In this document: one piece after another, positions 50,924 to 60,336 of the stretch
Position numbering within the stretch: position 1 is the stretch's first letter
Layout: each line of letters starts with the position of its first letter
Assembly (NCBI GenBank): GCA_964414585.1
Contig: CAYPXR010000021.1
Coordinates: 83,542-147,541, forward strand
Direction: 5' to 3'
Source of the DNA: DATEMU01 sp964414585
Lineage (GTDB): Bacteria; Planctomycetota; Phycisphaerae; UBA1845; UTPLA1
Length of the DNA: 64,000 nt
Program-made: the position numbers and the translations under genes
The notes under the pieces: generated by a model
Database searches by the model: none
Told to the model about the DNA's origin: nothing
What the model saw: the letters and a program-made list of their open reading frames with translations, nothing else

Positions 50924-52248
50924 CGTTGGTCGATGGGCTCGAATTTCGATGGCCGTTCGTCCGGTGAAGGCGCGGCGCGAAGCACCTGCGAGACAAACTC
51001 GTCCAGCGACCCGATGGTCGATCGGTCGAGTTCGTCCTGTAGAAACGCGGCCCGCTTTTCGAGGAATTTCTGTTGCCGGATGGAGCCGGCGATTTTCGGC
51101 TGCGCTTCCTGGAAGCTGAGTTGATGCCCGCCTTCAATCCGGCCGCACTTCACAATGAAAAAGCTATGGGCGGACTCGATGATTTCGCTCGTCTCTCCCG
51201 TCTTGAGTTCAAAAAGCCGTTTGGAGGCGGCCGCCCAACGGCCTTCGAGCGGCGTGGAGTGTTGATCCGCGGGCGCGGTGATAAAGCCCCAATCTCCCCC
51301 GGAGTCGGTATGCAATCCGCGTGACTGCTTCCGGGCGACTTCTTGAAAATCCTCACCGCGCCGAACCGCCGACTCAGCTTCCCGGGCCGACGCTCTCGCT
51401 TTTTGTTCCGCCGCGGCCTCATCCTCTGGGGCCATCGGCCGACCGGGGTCAAGAAACGCCCTCGCGGGAATGTCAATCAAGAACATTTCTCGCCGCTCTT
51501 GTTGGGTAAACTCCGCCAGGTGGGACTTGTAGTAGTCTTCCAACTCCGATTTGCGCGGCATCGGAATGAGTTGCAGCAGCCGGTCGCGGAGGTAACTGTC
51601 GATGATCAGACTTCGTTTCAATCGTTCCCGGACATCCGACCGCGTCTTTCCGTGTCGGGCCAGGTATTTTTCATAGACGGTCTCCCGCCCGCCGAACTCT
51701 CGATTGATCCGCTCTTTTTCCATCTTATCGACGGCCTTGTCGAGCTGCGGCTTTAGTTCATCCGTCAATTGGCGCTGCGCTCGCCGCCAGATGAGATGTT
51801 GGGCGACCGCCTCGATGATCTGCAGTCGGACGATCTGCATCGCCTTGGCAAAATACGAATCCGGCGGGAGTTCCTTCATGAGTTGTTCGAGCCTGGGCGT
51901 GATCGGTTCGAGGATGTCGCTGACGCGGATCGTCTCGTCGTTGACGATCAGCGCGTCCGCCTGAATGGTCTGGCCGATGGGCGCGTCGTGATCGTTTCGT
52001 CCCATCGGAGACGTCGTCGATCCCGAAATTTCGTTGTGGGCGGTATTCGGATTCTCCGCCGCGAGGGGTGGTTCAGCATCAACGGGGTGGGAATGGTCTT
52101 CAACGGCTTCAGATTCCACCGGGTGTTTTTTTTCGCTTGTCCGCTGCTGCCACCATTCCATCATGGTGATTCGATGGCCATCGGGGTCGACGCAACCGGC
52201 GGGAAACAGGAGCGCGGTTGCAAGGATCCACGGCCGCCAGGAGTGCAT
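50920..52248 (-). CDS. Parvulin-type peptidyl-prolyl isomerase lipoprotein (SurA/PrsA-like)
   Basis: 442 residues from ATG 52248, which puts a lipobox (LLFPAGC) 19 residues in. A long acidic linker and a helical SurA-N-like region (residues ~95-240) precede one parvulin domain: FLIDIPARAF, RGEDFQEVARKQSRG, DSGGDWGFI and FELKTGETSEIIESAHSFFIV. It likely helps fold outer-membrane or periplasmic proteins. It ends the lpx run; 40 bp separate it from the Gfo/Idh gene, so cotranscription is plausible. Confidence 0.83.
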   Translation of the reverse strand: MHSWRPWILATALLFPAGCVDPDGHRITMMEWWQQRTSEKKHPVESEAVEDHSHPVDAEPPLAAENPNTAHNEISGSTTSPMGRNDHDAPIGQTIQADALIVNDETIRVSDILEPITPRLEQLMKELPPDSYFAKAMQIVRLQIIEAVAQHLIWRRAQRQLTDELKPQLDKAVDKMEKERINREFGGRETVYEKYLARHGKTRSDVRERLKRSLIIDSYLRDRLLQLIPMPRKSELEDYYKSHLAEFTQQERREMFLIDIPARAFLDPGRPMAPEDEAAAEQKARASAREAESAVRRGEDFQEVARKQSRGLHTDSGGDWGFITAPADQHSTPLEGRWAAASKRLFELKTGETSEIIESAHSFFIVKCGRIEGGHQLSFQEAQPKIAGSIRQQKFLEKRAAFLQDELDRSTIGSLDEFVSQVLRAAPSPDERPSKFEPIDQR

Positions 52249-52288
52249 AATGGCGCAAAATGTAGCGGTTTGATCGCTTCGATGCCAG

Positions 52289-53299
52289 CTAGGCATTCCA
52301 ACAATGGGATTGAATCGCCGCGACGATCTGCGTGGCAAGGCGAACCGCCTCGACGCCGTCTTCGGCGCTCACGGCCGGCGGCGCGCCGGTACGGACGCTT
52401 TCGAGGAAGGCCTCCAACTCCGCCCGAAGCGGTTCGACGTCGTCCATCACCAGCGGCTCGACCTTGACCAATTGTCCGAAATCGACGTTGGCCAACTGGG
52501 CAAGATCGTCGAGCTTTTTGTCCTTCGCCAGCGCAAGAACGTCGAGGTTCGCATCCCGCGTGATGGCGATGCCGCTCTTTCGCTGGTAATCGAGAGAAAG
52601 ATAAGCCGTCTCGCTGAAGACCCGTAGGCGGCGATCGGTTTTCAGCGCCAACCGGGAGGCCACGAAGTTCGCCACCGCGCCGCTTTTGAAGACGACCCGG
52701 GCGTTGGCCACGTCCTCATGCTTGGCGAGAACGTTGACGCCCACCGCATCGACGCGGGCGACCGGCGAGCCGACGAGGTGCAGGACGATGTCGATATCGT
52801 GAATCATCATGTCCGAGACGACGCCGATGTCGGCCGAGCGGAATCGGAACGGGCTGATCCGCTGCGCCTCGATGTATTTGGGGCGAATGCCAAGTCGCTG
52901 AATGGCTCGGATGACCGGATTAAACCGCTCCGTATGCCCCACGGAAAGAAGCGAGCCGGATTTCCTCGCACATTCGAGGAGCCGTTCGGCCGATTCGACC
53001 GATTCGGCCAGGGGCTTTTCCACGAGAACGGCGATGCCCCGCGACATCAGCGGCACCGCGACGGCCCCGTGATGGATCGTCGGCACGGCGACCGTGACGG
53101 CCCGAACCTCGTCGGGCAGATCGGCGATCGATGTCAGGGCCTTGCACTGGTATTGTGCGGCGAATTCGTCCGCCCGCTGGCGGTTCGTATCGACCACGGC
53201 GACCAGGCGGGATTGTGGCAATTCACTGTAAAGGCGGGCGTGATGGCGGCCCATGTGGCCCACTCCGACGACGGCCACGGGGATCGGATCAGGCGTCAC
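52289..53299 (-). CDS. Gfo/Idh/MocA-family oxidoreductase in the lipid A cluster
   Basis: 336 residues. VAVVGVGHMGRHHARLY is the NAD(P) Rossmann motif, VEKPLAESVESAERL the conserved EKP loop, and MIHDIDIVLHLVG the DxxxHD-type catalytic helix. The start overlaps the lpxA stop by 4 bp. Family members next to lpxA include GnnA, which oxidises UDP-GlcNAc at C3 to allow a 2,3-diamino lipid A; the amino-transferase partner GnnB is not in the window. So this is a context-based suggestion, not an assignment. Confidence 0.8.
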   Translation of the reverse strand: MTPDPIPVAVVGVGHMGRHHARLYSELPQSRLVAVVDTNRQRADEFAAQYQCKALTSIADLPDEVRAVTVAVPTIHHGAVAVPLMSRGIAVLVEKPLAESVESAERLLECARKSGSLLSVGHTERFNPVIRAIQRLGIRPKYIEAQRISPFRFRSADIGVVSDMMIHDIDIVLHLVGSPVARVDAVGVNVLAKHEDVANARVVFKSGAVANFVASRLALKTDRRLRVFSETAYLSLDYQRKSGIAITRDANLDVLALAKDKKLDDLAQLANVDFGQLVKVEPLVMDDVEPLRAELEAFLESVRTGAPPAVSAEDGVEAVRLATQIVAAIQSHCWNA

Positions 53300-54222
53300 T
53301 GGCCGTTGCTCCCGGCATAGAACTTGGGTCGCTCCGCGCTTCCGTCCCGGCGCTGCGACTCGAGGAAGCGTCCGTAAACGCCGTCGTGGATCGATCGTTT
53401 CAGGAAATCAATCAGGTAGCGGCCGTGCTCGTCGAGCGACGTTTGCGTCTCAACGTCGACGATCCGCCGGGCGAGAGACGAATTGCCGTTGCGATCGTCG
53501 CGCCGCGAGGGCCACAGCCGGTACAGCGCCCTCAGGCTGTAATTTCCGGCGACCTGACTCTTGCGGGGGAACAACTTCTTGTAAAGATCGCGAAGCTGCT
53601 GGATCGACGGTTCGGCGAATCCCCAGCGCCCGAGTCCCTTGATGTTGACGCCTTGAATGTTGCCTTCGTACCCGAAGATCATGTAAGGCGGGGCGTCCAT
53701 GCTGCACCGCGCCATGCCCGTAATGAAGCAATAGCGGCCGAGCGTGACGAATTGCTGCACGCCGACGAGACCGCTGACGGTCACGTGGCTTTCAATGCGG
53801 ACGTGCCCGGCAATCTGCACCTGGTTGGAGAGAATGCAATGGTCGCCGACGATCACGTCGTGCGCCAGATGGGTCCCGACTTGAAACTGGTTGTGGCTGC
53901 CGACGCGCGTCATGCCGCCGGCGACTTCCGTCCCCGTATGCGCCGTGACGCCTTCGCGGAAAACGTTGCCGTCGCCGATGGCCAGGATCGTGCTGGAGCC
54001 GCGATACTTCAGGTCCTGAGGAGGAGCGCCGATGACGCACGACGGATAGAAGATGTTGTCCCGGCCGATCTGGCTGTTCCCCATGACCGTGACGTTGGCG
54101 ATCAACCGAGACCCGGGGCCGATCTTGACTTCCGGGCCGACATAACAACCCGGACCGACGAAGACATCGTCGGCAAGCTCCGCCTTGGCATCGACCGTTG
54201 CGCTAGATGCAATCTTGGGCAT
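53296..54222 (-). CDS. lpxA: UDP-N-acetylglucosamine acyltransferase
   Basis: 308 residues, longer than the ~262 of E. coli. Left-handed beta-helix hexapeptide repeats (IGPGSRLIANVTVMG and others) run to ~185, then a helical C-terminus. The catalytic base is H121 in QVGTHLAHDVIVGD; H118 and H140 are kept, but the position of E. coli H160 is Q156 (VGVQQFVTLG). The acyl-length ruler Gly (E. coli G173) is Gly 169, compatible with long acyl chains. It transfers hydroxyacyl from ACP to UDP-GlcNAc or its 3-amino analogue. 95 bp after lpxC-fabZ. Confidence 0.93.
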   Translation of the reverse strand: MPKIASSATVDAKAELADDVFVGPGCYVGPEVKIGPGSRLIANVTVMGNSQIGRDNIFYPSCVIGAPPQDLKYRGSSTILAIGDGNVFREGVTAHTGTEVAGGMTRVGSHNQFQVGTHLAHDVIVGDHCILSNQVQIAGHVRIESHVTVSGLVGVQQFVTLGRYCFITGMARCSMDAPPYMIFGYEGNIQGVNIKGLGRWGFAEPSIQQLRDLYKKLFPRKSQVAGNYSLRALYRLWPSRRDDRNGNSSLARRIVDVETQTSLDEHGRYLIDFLKRSIHDGVYGRFLESQRRDGSAERPKFYAGSNGQ

Positions 54223-54317
54223 CTACATTTCCTGACCGATCTCGACCGCCAAGGATAGGGGCTGCGCCGTCCCTGGCACGAATCACGCGGCCGAATCGAT
54301 GGCGGTTCGGAACCGGC

Positions 54318-55628
54318 CTAGGCCGGTTCCGCGTCCACCATCATGAACTTAATCTCCGCCTGGGCAACGACTTGGTCGTTGACCACGGCCCTGCACCGTA
54401 CATGTCCGGTCCGGGCCTTTACTCTAATCGTTTCCGACTCCAGAACCAACTGATCGCCCGGTAGGACCGGGTGGCGAAATTTGACCTCATCCATGGACAG
54501 GAGCACCGCCACTTTGCCGGTGTGCTCCAGTTTCTGGGCCAAGAGGATGCCTGAAAGCTGAGCCATAGCCTCCAAAATCAGGACGCCGGGCATGATTGGT
54601 TGCGATGGATAATGACCCTGAAAAAACGGCTCGTTGAGCGTCACGTTCTTGATGCCGACCGCCCGGCGATCGCCGTCGATTTCCACGACCCGGTCGATGA
54701 GCAGGAACGGATATCGATGGGGGAGCAGCCGGCGGATGTGCAGCGCGTCAAAAGCCGACGACATGCCGAGACGCTTCTGTCGGTCTCGTCGTTCGATGGC
54801 CTCCAGGAGCTTACGGACCAGTTCGTGGTTGAGCGCGTGGCCGCTCTTGCGCGCGAGGATCTTTCCCCGCAGAGGACGTCCGGCGAGATAAAGATCGCCG
54901 ATGAGATCGAGAATTTTGTGGCGCACGCATTCGTCGGGATAGCGAAACTCGTTGCCCACGACCCCATCGGGGCCGATCACCACGACGTCGGCATAGGTCA
55001 AGTGCTGGCCCAATCCTGCCGCCTGGAACTGGCGGGCTTCCTCTTCGAACAGGAAGGTCCGGGCCAACGCGATATCGCGGCAAAAAGTCTCTTCGGAGAG
55101 GCGAAGTGCGTAAATCTGCCGTGGAAGTCGCGCCTCAGGTCCGTAATCGAGGTCGTAAAGGATATTCAAATCTTCCGTATCGGTGGGGACGGCGATGAGT
55201 TCTGCGTCGCCTTCGGCCACGCGTACGGTGTCCTCGATGACGAGGGGCCGTTTGGGGCTCGTCTGCTCCTGGATCCCCGCATGTTGGATCGCGTCCACGA
55301 AAAAACTGCTGCTGCCGTCTCCGCCCGGCAACTCGCCGCCCGAAATCTCAATCTCGGCGTTGTCGATTCCCAGGCCGTGCAGGGCGGCGAGGCAATGCTC
55401 GACGGTTTCGATGGAGAGCGTCCCGTTCCGCAGCGACGTGCGACGGGCCCGTTTGGTGACGTTGGAGACGTGGGCCTTGATTCGGGCGGGTATCGGGGCG
55501 TCTGTCCGGACGAAAGTGATACCGCTGTCCGGCGCCGCCGGTTTGAAGCGCACGGTGACGTCTTCGCCGGTAAATAATCCCCGACCGGACAGCTCAGCGG
55601 TCTTTTGGATGGTTTGTTGCGGCTTCAA
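54318..55628 (-). CDS. lpxC-fabZ: Bifunctional UDP-3-O-acyl-GlcNAc deacetylase / 3-hydroxyacyl-ACP dehydratase
   Basis: 436 residues from TTG 55628, where GGTGG lies upstream and the protein starts exactly at the LpxC N-terminus (QQTIQKTAELSGRGLFTGED). LpxC (~1-285): zinc ligands in VEHCLAALHGLG and HKILDLIGDLYL. FabZ (~290-430): LLPHRYPFLLIDRVVEID and GHYPSQPIMPGVLILEAMA with catalytic His and Glu. The fusion is known from Bacteroidetes and planctomycetes. The start lies 35 nt inside the 3' end of lpxD, in another frame, giving translational coupling. Confidence 0.94.
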   Translation of the reverse strand: MKPQQTIQKTAELSGRGLFTGEDVTVRFKPAAPDSGITFVRTDAPIPARIKAHVSNVTKRARRTSLRNGTLSIETVEHCLAALHGLGIDNAEIEISGGELPGGDGSSSFFVDAIQHAGIQEQTSPKRPLVIEDTVRVAEGDAELIAVPTDTEDLNILYDLDYGPEARLPRQIYALRLSEETFCRDIALARTFLFEEEARQFQAAGLGQHLTYADVVVIGPDGVVGNEFRYPDECVRHKILDLIGDLYLAGRPLRGKILARKSGHALNHELVRKLLEAIERRDRQKRLGMSSAFDALHIRRLLPHRYPFLLIDRVVEIDGDRRAVGIKNVTLNEPFFQGHYPSQPIMPGVLILEAMAQLSGILLAQKLEHTGKVAVLLSMDEVKFRHPVLPGDQLVLESETIRVKARTGHVRCRAVVNDQVVAQAEIKFMMVDAEPA

Positions 55629-56646
55629 GTTCTGCCACCCGCCGAGAGAGTTCGGTGATCTGTTCAAACAACCGGGACAACTTGCGAATCCGCGCGATGT
55701 CCCGAAATGCTTCCGTTCGATTCTGTGCCGGCGTACCAAAGGCGACTTGGCCCGCCTCGATATCCATCATCACTCCGCTTTGCGCTGCGATCTGCGCGCC
55801 GTCGCCAATCCGAATCCCATGGCTGATCCCGACCTGCCCGCCCAGCGCGACGCCCGAGCCCAGACGAACGCTGCCGGAAAGACCGCTCAGAGCCGCCAGG
55901 AGGCAGAGTGGGCCTGTTTGGACATTATGGGCGACCATGACAAGGTTATCAATCTTCGATCCCCGGCCGATTCGCGTCGCACCGATTTTGGCCCGGTCCA
56001 CGCAGGAATTGGCCCCGATTTCCACGTCGTCTTCAATAATGACTATGCCGATATGGGCCGTCTTGCGATGCCGGCCGTCGCGGTAGATGTAGCCGAAGCC
56101 GTCCGCTCCGATGACCGAGCCCGCGTGAATGGTGACACGATCGCCGATCTCACAACGGTCGTAAACAACCACCCGGTCATAGAGGACCGAGTTTCTCCCG
56201 ACTTTGACATCGCGTCCGAGGCTGACGCCTTCGTGGATGATGCTGTGATCGCCGATCTGAACTCCGGAATGAAGCACGGCATGCGCGCCCACCGAGGTGC
56301 TGGCGCCGAGCTTCACCGAGGCGTGTACGACGGCGGTCGGGTGGACGCCCAATGCAGGCGACTCCGGCGCAACCAAGAAGAAATCGAGGATTTCTGCGAT
56401 GGCCAATTCGGGATCGGAAACGACCAATCCGCGAACATCTCTGCCCAGCGTTTCCTCGGAGCCGACGATGAGGGCGGCTTTGCTTTCGGCCACGGACTTG
56501 GCGTGGCGTTTTTCGGCGACCCACGAAACGGCGTCATCCCCTGCGTCCGTCAGCGTGGAAACTGTACGGATGACCCGTTCGCCGGTGACGTCGGGCGCGA
56601 CCAGGCGCCCGCGGCACAGCTCAGCCAATTTCCTGCCGGTGGTCAT
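55594..56646 (-). CDS. lpxD: UDP-3-O-acyl-glucosamine N-acyltransferase
   Basis: 350 residues from ATG 56646; a GTG 13 codons upstream is possible. N-terminal uridine-binding domain (LAELCRGRLVAP), then a long left-handed beta-helix (VHPTAVVHASVKLGASTSVG onwards) and a C-terminal helix RLFEQITELSRRVAELE. The catalytic His is in DNLVMVAHNVQTG, and IGADGFGY is diagnostic of LpxD. It adds the second acyl chain at N2 of UDP-3-O-acyl-glucosamine. Flanked by a Skp gene and lpxC-fabZ, the usual order. Confidence 0.94.
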   Translation of the reverse strand: MTTGRKLAELCRGRLVAPDVTGERVIRTVSTLTDAGDDAVSWVAEKRHAKSVAESKAALIVGSEETLGRDVRGLVVSDPELAIAEILDFFLVAPESPALGVHPTAVVHASVKLGASTSVGAHAVLHSGVQIGDHSIIHEGVSLGRDVKVGRNSVLYDRVVVYDRCEIGDRVTIHAGSVIGADGFGYIYRDGRHRKTAHIGIVIIEDDVEIGANSCVDRAKIGATRIGRGSKIDNLVMVAHNVQTGPLCLLAALSGLSGSVRLGSGVALGGQVGISHGIRIGDGAQIAAQSGVMMDIEAGQVAFGTPAQNRTEAFRDIARIRKLSRLFEQITELSRRVAELEAATNHPKDR

Positions 56647-56684
56647 GCGCGTGTCAGCCTTCTCGTTTTGTACCGTCAGGACCA

Positions 56685-57374
56685 CTAGGGTTTGCCCGAA
56701 GCGGGGGAGGCCGGCGGCGTCACCGGTCCCGGGGAACCGAGTACTTTCTTTCCGCCCGCAAGTTGATAGTCGCTGTTCATGCGCCGGATGACGAGATCGG
56801 TGATGTCGATGTCCGGCACGTTATAAATCACCGTCCGTTCCTGGATCACCCGGCGAAGATTTTGGACCGTCTGCTCGATATCCATCGGCTTGAAATCGGT
56901 TTTTTGAAGAACCACGTCGTAGCCCCGCTCCTTGGCGATGTCCGAAGCCACTTGGACGGCCTTTTCGTAGATCACGCGGGTCCAGTCGAATTTTTCCTGG
57001 TCCACCTGTTGCTCAGTGACTTTGAGCCAAACGTTGGCGTCGATGTTCAGCCGCACCAGGTCCTTCCGGCGAACCTCCCAGTCCGGCGAGCCGATCTTGA
57101 AGGCTTGCAATTCCATCTGTTTGTCTTCGATGACTTTTTTCCGTTGCGTCGCCTCCTTGGCGAAATCGTCGCTCTTTTCCCGGATCAATTGATTGAGGTC
57201 TTGAATCTGCGTGCAGTCGTTGAAAATCCGCACAAGGTCCAGGACCGCGATGTCGTGACCGCCGGGTGATGAATTGGCCGGGGCGACGGCCGGTTGGGTG
57301 GTGGTTTGTGCGACGACGATCGTGCCGACCAGTACGACGGCGATCAGGATCAACGGCGAAGCTAAGCGGTTCAC
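56685..57374 (-). CDS. OmpH/Skp-type periplasmic chaperone
   Basis: 229 residues from GTG 57374, which has GGAGAACC upstream and puts the signal peptide (ILIAVVLVGTIVVAQ) at the N-terminus; the longer frame has no site. VLDLVRIFNDCTQIQDLN, a long coiled coil (residues ~60-150) and DVVLQKTDFKPMDIEQTVQN resemble the Skp tentacle and core. Skp holds unfolded outer-membrane proteins. The C-terminal end is Pro-rich. Position just before lpxD is conserved across Gram-negatives. Confidence 0.82.
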   Translation of the reverse strand: MNRLASPLILIAVVLVGTIVVAQTTTQPAVAPANSSPGGHDIAVLDLVRIFNDCTQIQDLNQLIREKSDDFAKEATQRKKVIEDKQMELQAFKIGSPDWEVRRKDLVRLNIDANVWLKVTEQQVDQEKFDWTRVIYEKAVQVASDIAKERGYDVVLQKTDFKPMDIEQTVQNLRRVIQERTVIYNVPDIDITDLVIRRMNSDYQLAGGKKVLGSPGPVTPPASPASGKP

Positions 57375-57470
57375 GGATGGTTCTCCAGTAAATAAGGTTT
57401 GACTTTGGGCCGATTCGAGGCGTCCAAGAGTGCATTGTCCCGTCGAAAAAGGGAAAGGCAAGCCCGCGCC

Positions 57471-58724
57471 CTAGGGTAGCAAATTGAAGTAGAGGGCGCT
57501 GTAGGCCAGGCACCCCAGCGTCCAGGGAGCTGCACGGCGCGTGGCGACATAAGGAGCGATGACCAGCAACCAAATCGGGATGAAGTCCAGGGCATACCGA
57601 AAACACCCGGAGTTGACCGCCCCCGTCGTATGGTAACAAGCGATCCCCGCCAGGACCGGAAGCGTGGACAACATCAGCGTTCGCCGGGCGGAGTCTCGCC
57701 ACCATCGGGGAACCGTCAGGAATACTCCCAAAAGCAATGGGCTCGTCAGCCAGATGCTGCCGCCGTTGACGTTGGACGTATCGGGGTAAACGGCCCCGGC
57801 GCGAATATCCCACGACGGGAACGCGAGATTCATGGCACGAAGATTTTCAGGCGCATAGCGAAGGCCGAACAGTTGTTCCCGGCCGCTTCGCCCGACCGGA
57901 TCGGTGCGGCCCTCGTAAAGATATCGATATCCCGTTTGAAGGGGGTTTCCAAACTTAAGAAAACTGAGCGTCATCGGAACCCCCGCGATGAACACCAACG
58001 CGGCGATGGCGATCCATCGCGATCGCCTGGATAGAGCGACGGTCGATTGTCCGGGGCGAACCGACCACAGGAGCGGCAGCGCATAGAGAATGGTCAATGG
58101 CCGTGCCCAGGCGGATAGCGCCAGCCCGAGGGCGGCCGGCCAGATCCGGCGCGACCCCAGCAAATCGGCCGCGAAGATCAGCAAGCCTGTCACCGAGAGG
58201 ACTTGATCGATCGCATTGACGCTGCCGCCTTGGGCGCCCCGGCACTGCTGCAGAATATGGAGCAGACTGGTACCACCAATGAGATAGGCCGCCAGCGCCG
58301 CGCCCCAGGCCGATGACCGCGTTTGCGATCGGAAGGCAAGATACGCCGCCGGCGCCAATGGCAAGGCGACCAGTGCGACGTAATAAGTGGAATAAAAGTC
58401 CCGCGCACCGCCGCCGGTCCACGACGTCAGCGTCGTCCCGATCAGGCAGATCAAAACAAAAGCCAGGCCGAAGACGTTGTATCGCTTCCCGCCGAAGTGC
58501 GCGACCTCATATTCGTTGAGATGCAATTCCAGAGAGCCCTCTTTCCATTGCAGGGCTTCTTCCAGCGCGGCGTTCCCGGAAGGATTGACGTGCCATTCCG
58601 AAAGGCGGAGCTTGGGTCCGACGGTCAGATGAAGGCCGACCAGCAGGAGGGAAAAATACGCATAGAGCATCCATCGCGGCTCGGAGCGGCCGTGCGGTTC
58701 TGCGGAGTGCGGGAGATTGGACAC
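57471..58724 (-). CDS. Multi-spanning membrane protein of unknown function
   Basis: About 417 residues from GTG 58724; ATG 58670 is an equally possible start. Some ten transmembrane helices are visible (LYAYFSLLLVGLHLTVG, FGLAFVLICLIGTTL, WIAIAALVFIAGVPMT, FIPIWLLVIAPYVATRR). The layout, with a large first periplasmic loop containing several acidic residues, recalls GT-C glycosyltransferases, but no DD/DE motif is certain. The gene lies between the SH3 protein and Skp genes in the envelope run. Confidence 0.55.
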   Translation of the reverse strand: MSNLPHSAEPHGRSEPRWMLYAYFSLLLVGLHLTVGPKLRLSEWHVNPSGNAALEEALQWKEGSLELHLNEYEVAHFGGKRYNVFGLAFVLICLIGTTLTSWTGGGARDFYSTYYVALVALPLAPAAYLAFRSQTRSSAWGAALAAYLIGGTSLLHILQQCRGAQGGSVNAIDQVLSVTGLLIFAADLLGSRRIWPAALGLALSAWARPLTILYALPLLWSVRPGQSTVALSRRSRWIAIAALVFIAGVPMTLSFLKFGNPLQTGYRYLYEGRTDPVGRSGREQLFGLRYAPENLRAMNLAFPSWDIRAGAVYPDTSNVNGGSIWLTSPLLLGVFLTVPRWWRDSARRTLMLSTLPVLAGIACYHTTGAVNSGCFRYALDFIPIWLLVIAPYVATRRAAPWTLGCLAYSALYFNLLP

Positions 58725-58752
58725 GACGGGAGATGATACCCCGCCGACAGGA

Positions 58753-60336
58753 TCAGTTGTCCGGTTCCAGATTGTCGCCCTCCTCGGCATGTGCGGTCTT
58801 TTTGGAATCGGGGGCATTCTGGTCGTTGGCCGGTGAATCCGTGGAAGGCGATTCCGGCGGCGTTTCAAGCTTGAACGATTGCTGAATCGCGCCGTCTTCG
58901 CCCACCCGCGATCGAGGCGTCAGATCCGTGACGCTCGCCGCCACGACGATCGGCAATCGGGCCGAAGGGCTGAAGGTCTGTCCGGCCGAGCGGATGCCGA
59001 CAAGCCGTCCGATCAGTTGATCCACGCTGGGTTCGACCGAACGGGGGATATCGACGTAGGCGATGGTCTCGTTTCGCTCGCGATCGACCAGCCGGAACCG
59101 GCGGTTGTCCGCGGAAAAGACGGCGCTTTTTCGAAGCTCGCCCTCCAGGTCGAACTTGACCTGGATCGCTTCAATGCGACTACGAATAATCTTCGCCCGC
59201 TCGGCGTCCATGTTGGCGCGATAGTTCGCCAACTCAATTTCATCGGTCCGCAGGCCTTTTCGGGACTCGCGGATCGATGCGCGGTCGCGAAGCTGACGAG
59301 CGCGGATCTTGGCGATCTGCGCCGGGACCATCTCATCCGACTGCGAGGCGATTTCCTCGTAACGCTTCTGGAGCGACTTCCAGTCCTGCTGATCGAACGG
59401 CCGTTGGGACATGCCGACCAATTCACTTTCCAGGACCGAGAGCATCGCCTGGTATCGGTTGGCGACCGGCGCGACCTTTTCCGCGGGTTTTTCGGCGGCC
59501 TTCGGCGCGCTGGCCTTTTTCGGCGCGACGGACTTCTCGTCGGCAGGTTTTTCTGCGGTCATTCCTTCGTCGGGAACCGGACCGTCTTCGACCTGCCCGG
59601 GCTCAGACGGCGATGCCGATTCCGGCGTTGCTTGCGCGTCGGGAATCTGCACGGGCTGCGCCTGATTCGGGTCCGTCGTGGCGGCGGGGGGGGGATTCGC
59701 CGCCGGGTCGACCGGCATGGCCGTTTCTCCGATGGCCACGCGGGGCTCTTCCGCCTTCCCTGGTGTTTCGGTCGCCGGCTTGGGAGCTTCCGACGGCGGG
59801 TTCGAGGTCACGTGGCGCTCAACAAGGCCCGTCGAAAGATTGGCCGCCACCGGCTTGATGTACTGCTTGGAGATGTACAACGATGCGCCGACCGGAGGGG
59901 CGATCTTGAAAAATCCCTCGGCCTCGCCCTGGATCTCCACCGTCGCGCCCTTGTTGAGAACGACCTGCGTCGAGCTTTTCTTCGATTCCAACTGACTGCC
60001 GGCGCGGATGTACACTTTGTCCTGCTTGATCGTACCGGTCTTGGCGCCCGCCTTGCGGTCCACGACGGACATGTCCACGTAGCTGAAGCTGCCCGGTGGC
60101 GGCGAGATCTGATACCAGCCGAATTTCTCGCCGAGCACGAGCACGCGATCGCCGGGATTCAGCTTGGTCGTCGGGTACCAATTGCTCCCCGCGCCGCTGC
60201 GCACAAAAACATTCGAGGCGGAAACTTCCCCTTCCCAGGGAAAAGCGCCGCCCGGGTTGGGCTCGGCGAGGACCGTGCCGGCCGCGGCCAACGTCAGAAT
60301 CGTGGTGAATAGCTTGATGGTAACCGCCGATCGCAT
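58753..60336 (-). CDS. Exported protein with two SH3-like domains
   Basis: 527 residues from ATG 60336, with GGAGGT upstream. Signal peptide TIKLFTTILTLAAAGTVLA. Two SH3_3-like domains at ~35-100 (VRSGAGSNWYPTTKLNPGDR) and ~105-165 (VYIRAGSQLESKK), then a Pro/Ala/Glu-rich linker of ~130 residues, a coiled-coil helical region (~290-390) and an acidic tail. Such modules often bind peptidoglycan; here it would link cell wall and envelope assembly. It is first in the run leading to the lpx genes. Confidence 0.75.
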   Translation of the reverse strand: MRSAVTIKLFTTILTLAAAGTVLAEPNPGGAFPWEGEVSASNVFVRSGAGSNWYPTTKLNPGDRVLVLGEKFGWYQISPPPGSFSYVDMSVVDRKAGAKTGTIKQDKVYIRAGSQLESKKSSTQVVLNKGATVEIQGEAEGFFKIAPPVGASLYISKQYIKPVAANLSTGLVERHVTSNPPSEAPKPATETPGKAEEPRVAIGETAMPVDPAANPPPAATTDPNQAQPVQIPDAQATPESASPSEPGQVEDGPVPDEGMTAEKPADEKSVAPKKASAPKAAEKPAEKVAPVANRYQAMLSVLESELVGMSQRPFDQQDWKSLQKRYEEIASQSDEMVPAQIAKIRARQLRDRASIRESRKGLRTDEIELANYRANMDAERAKIIRSRIEAIQVKFDLEGELRKSAVFSADNRRFRLVDRERNETIAYVDIPRSVEPSVDQLIGRLVGIRSAGQTFSPSARLPIVVAASVTDLTPRSRVGEDGAIQQSFKLETPPESPSTDSPANDQNAPDSKKTAHAEEGDNLEPDN

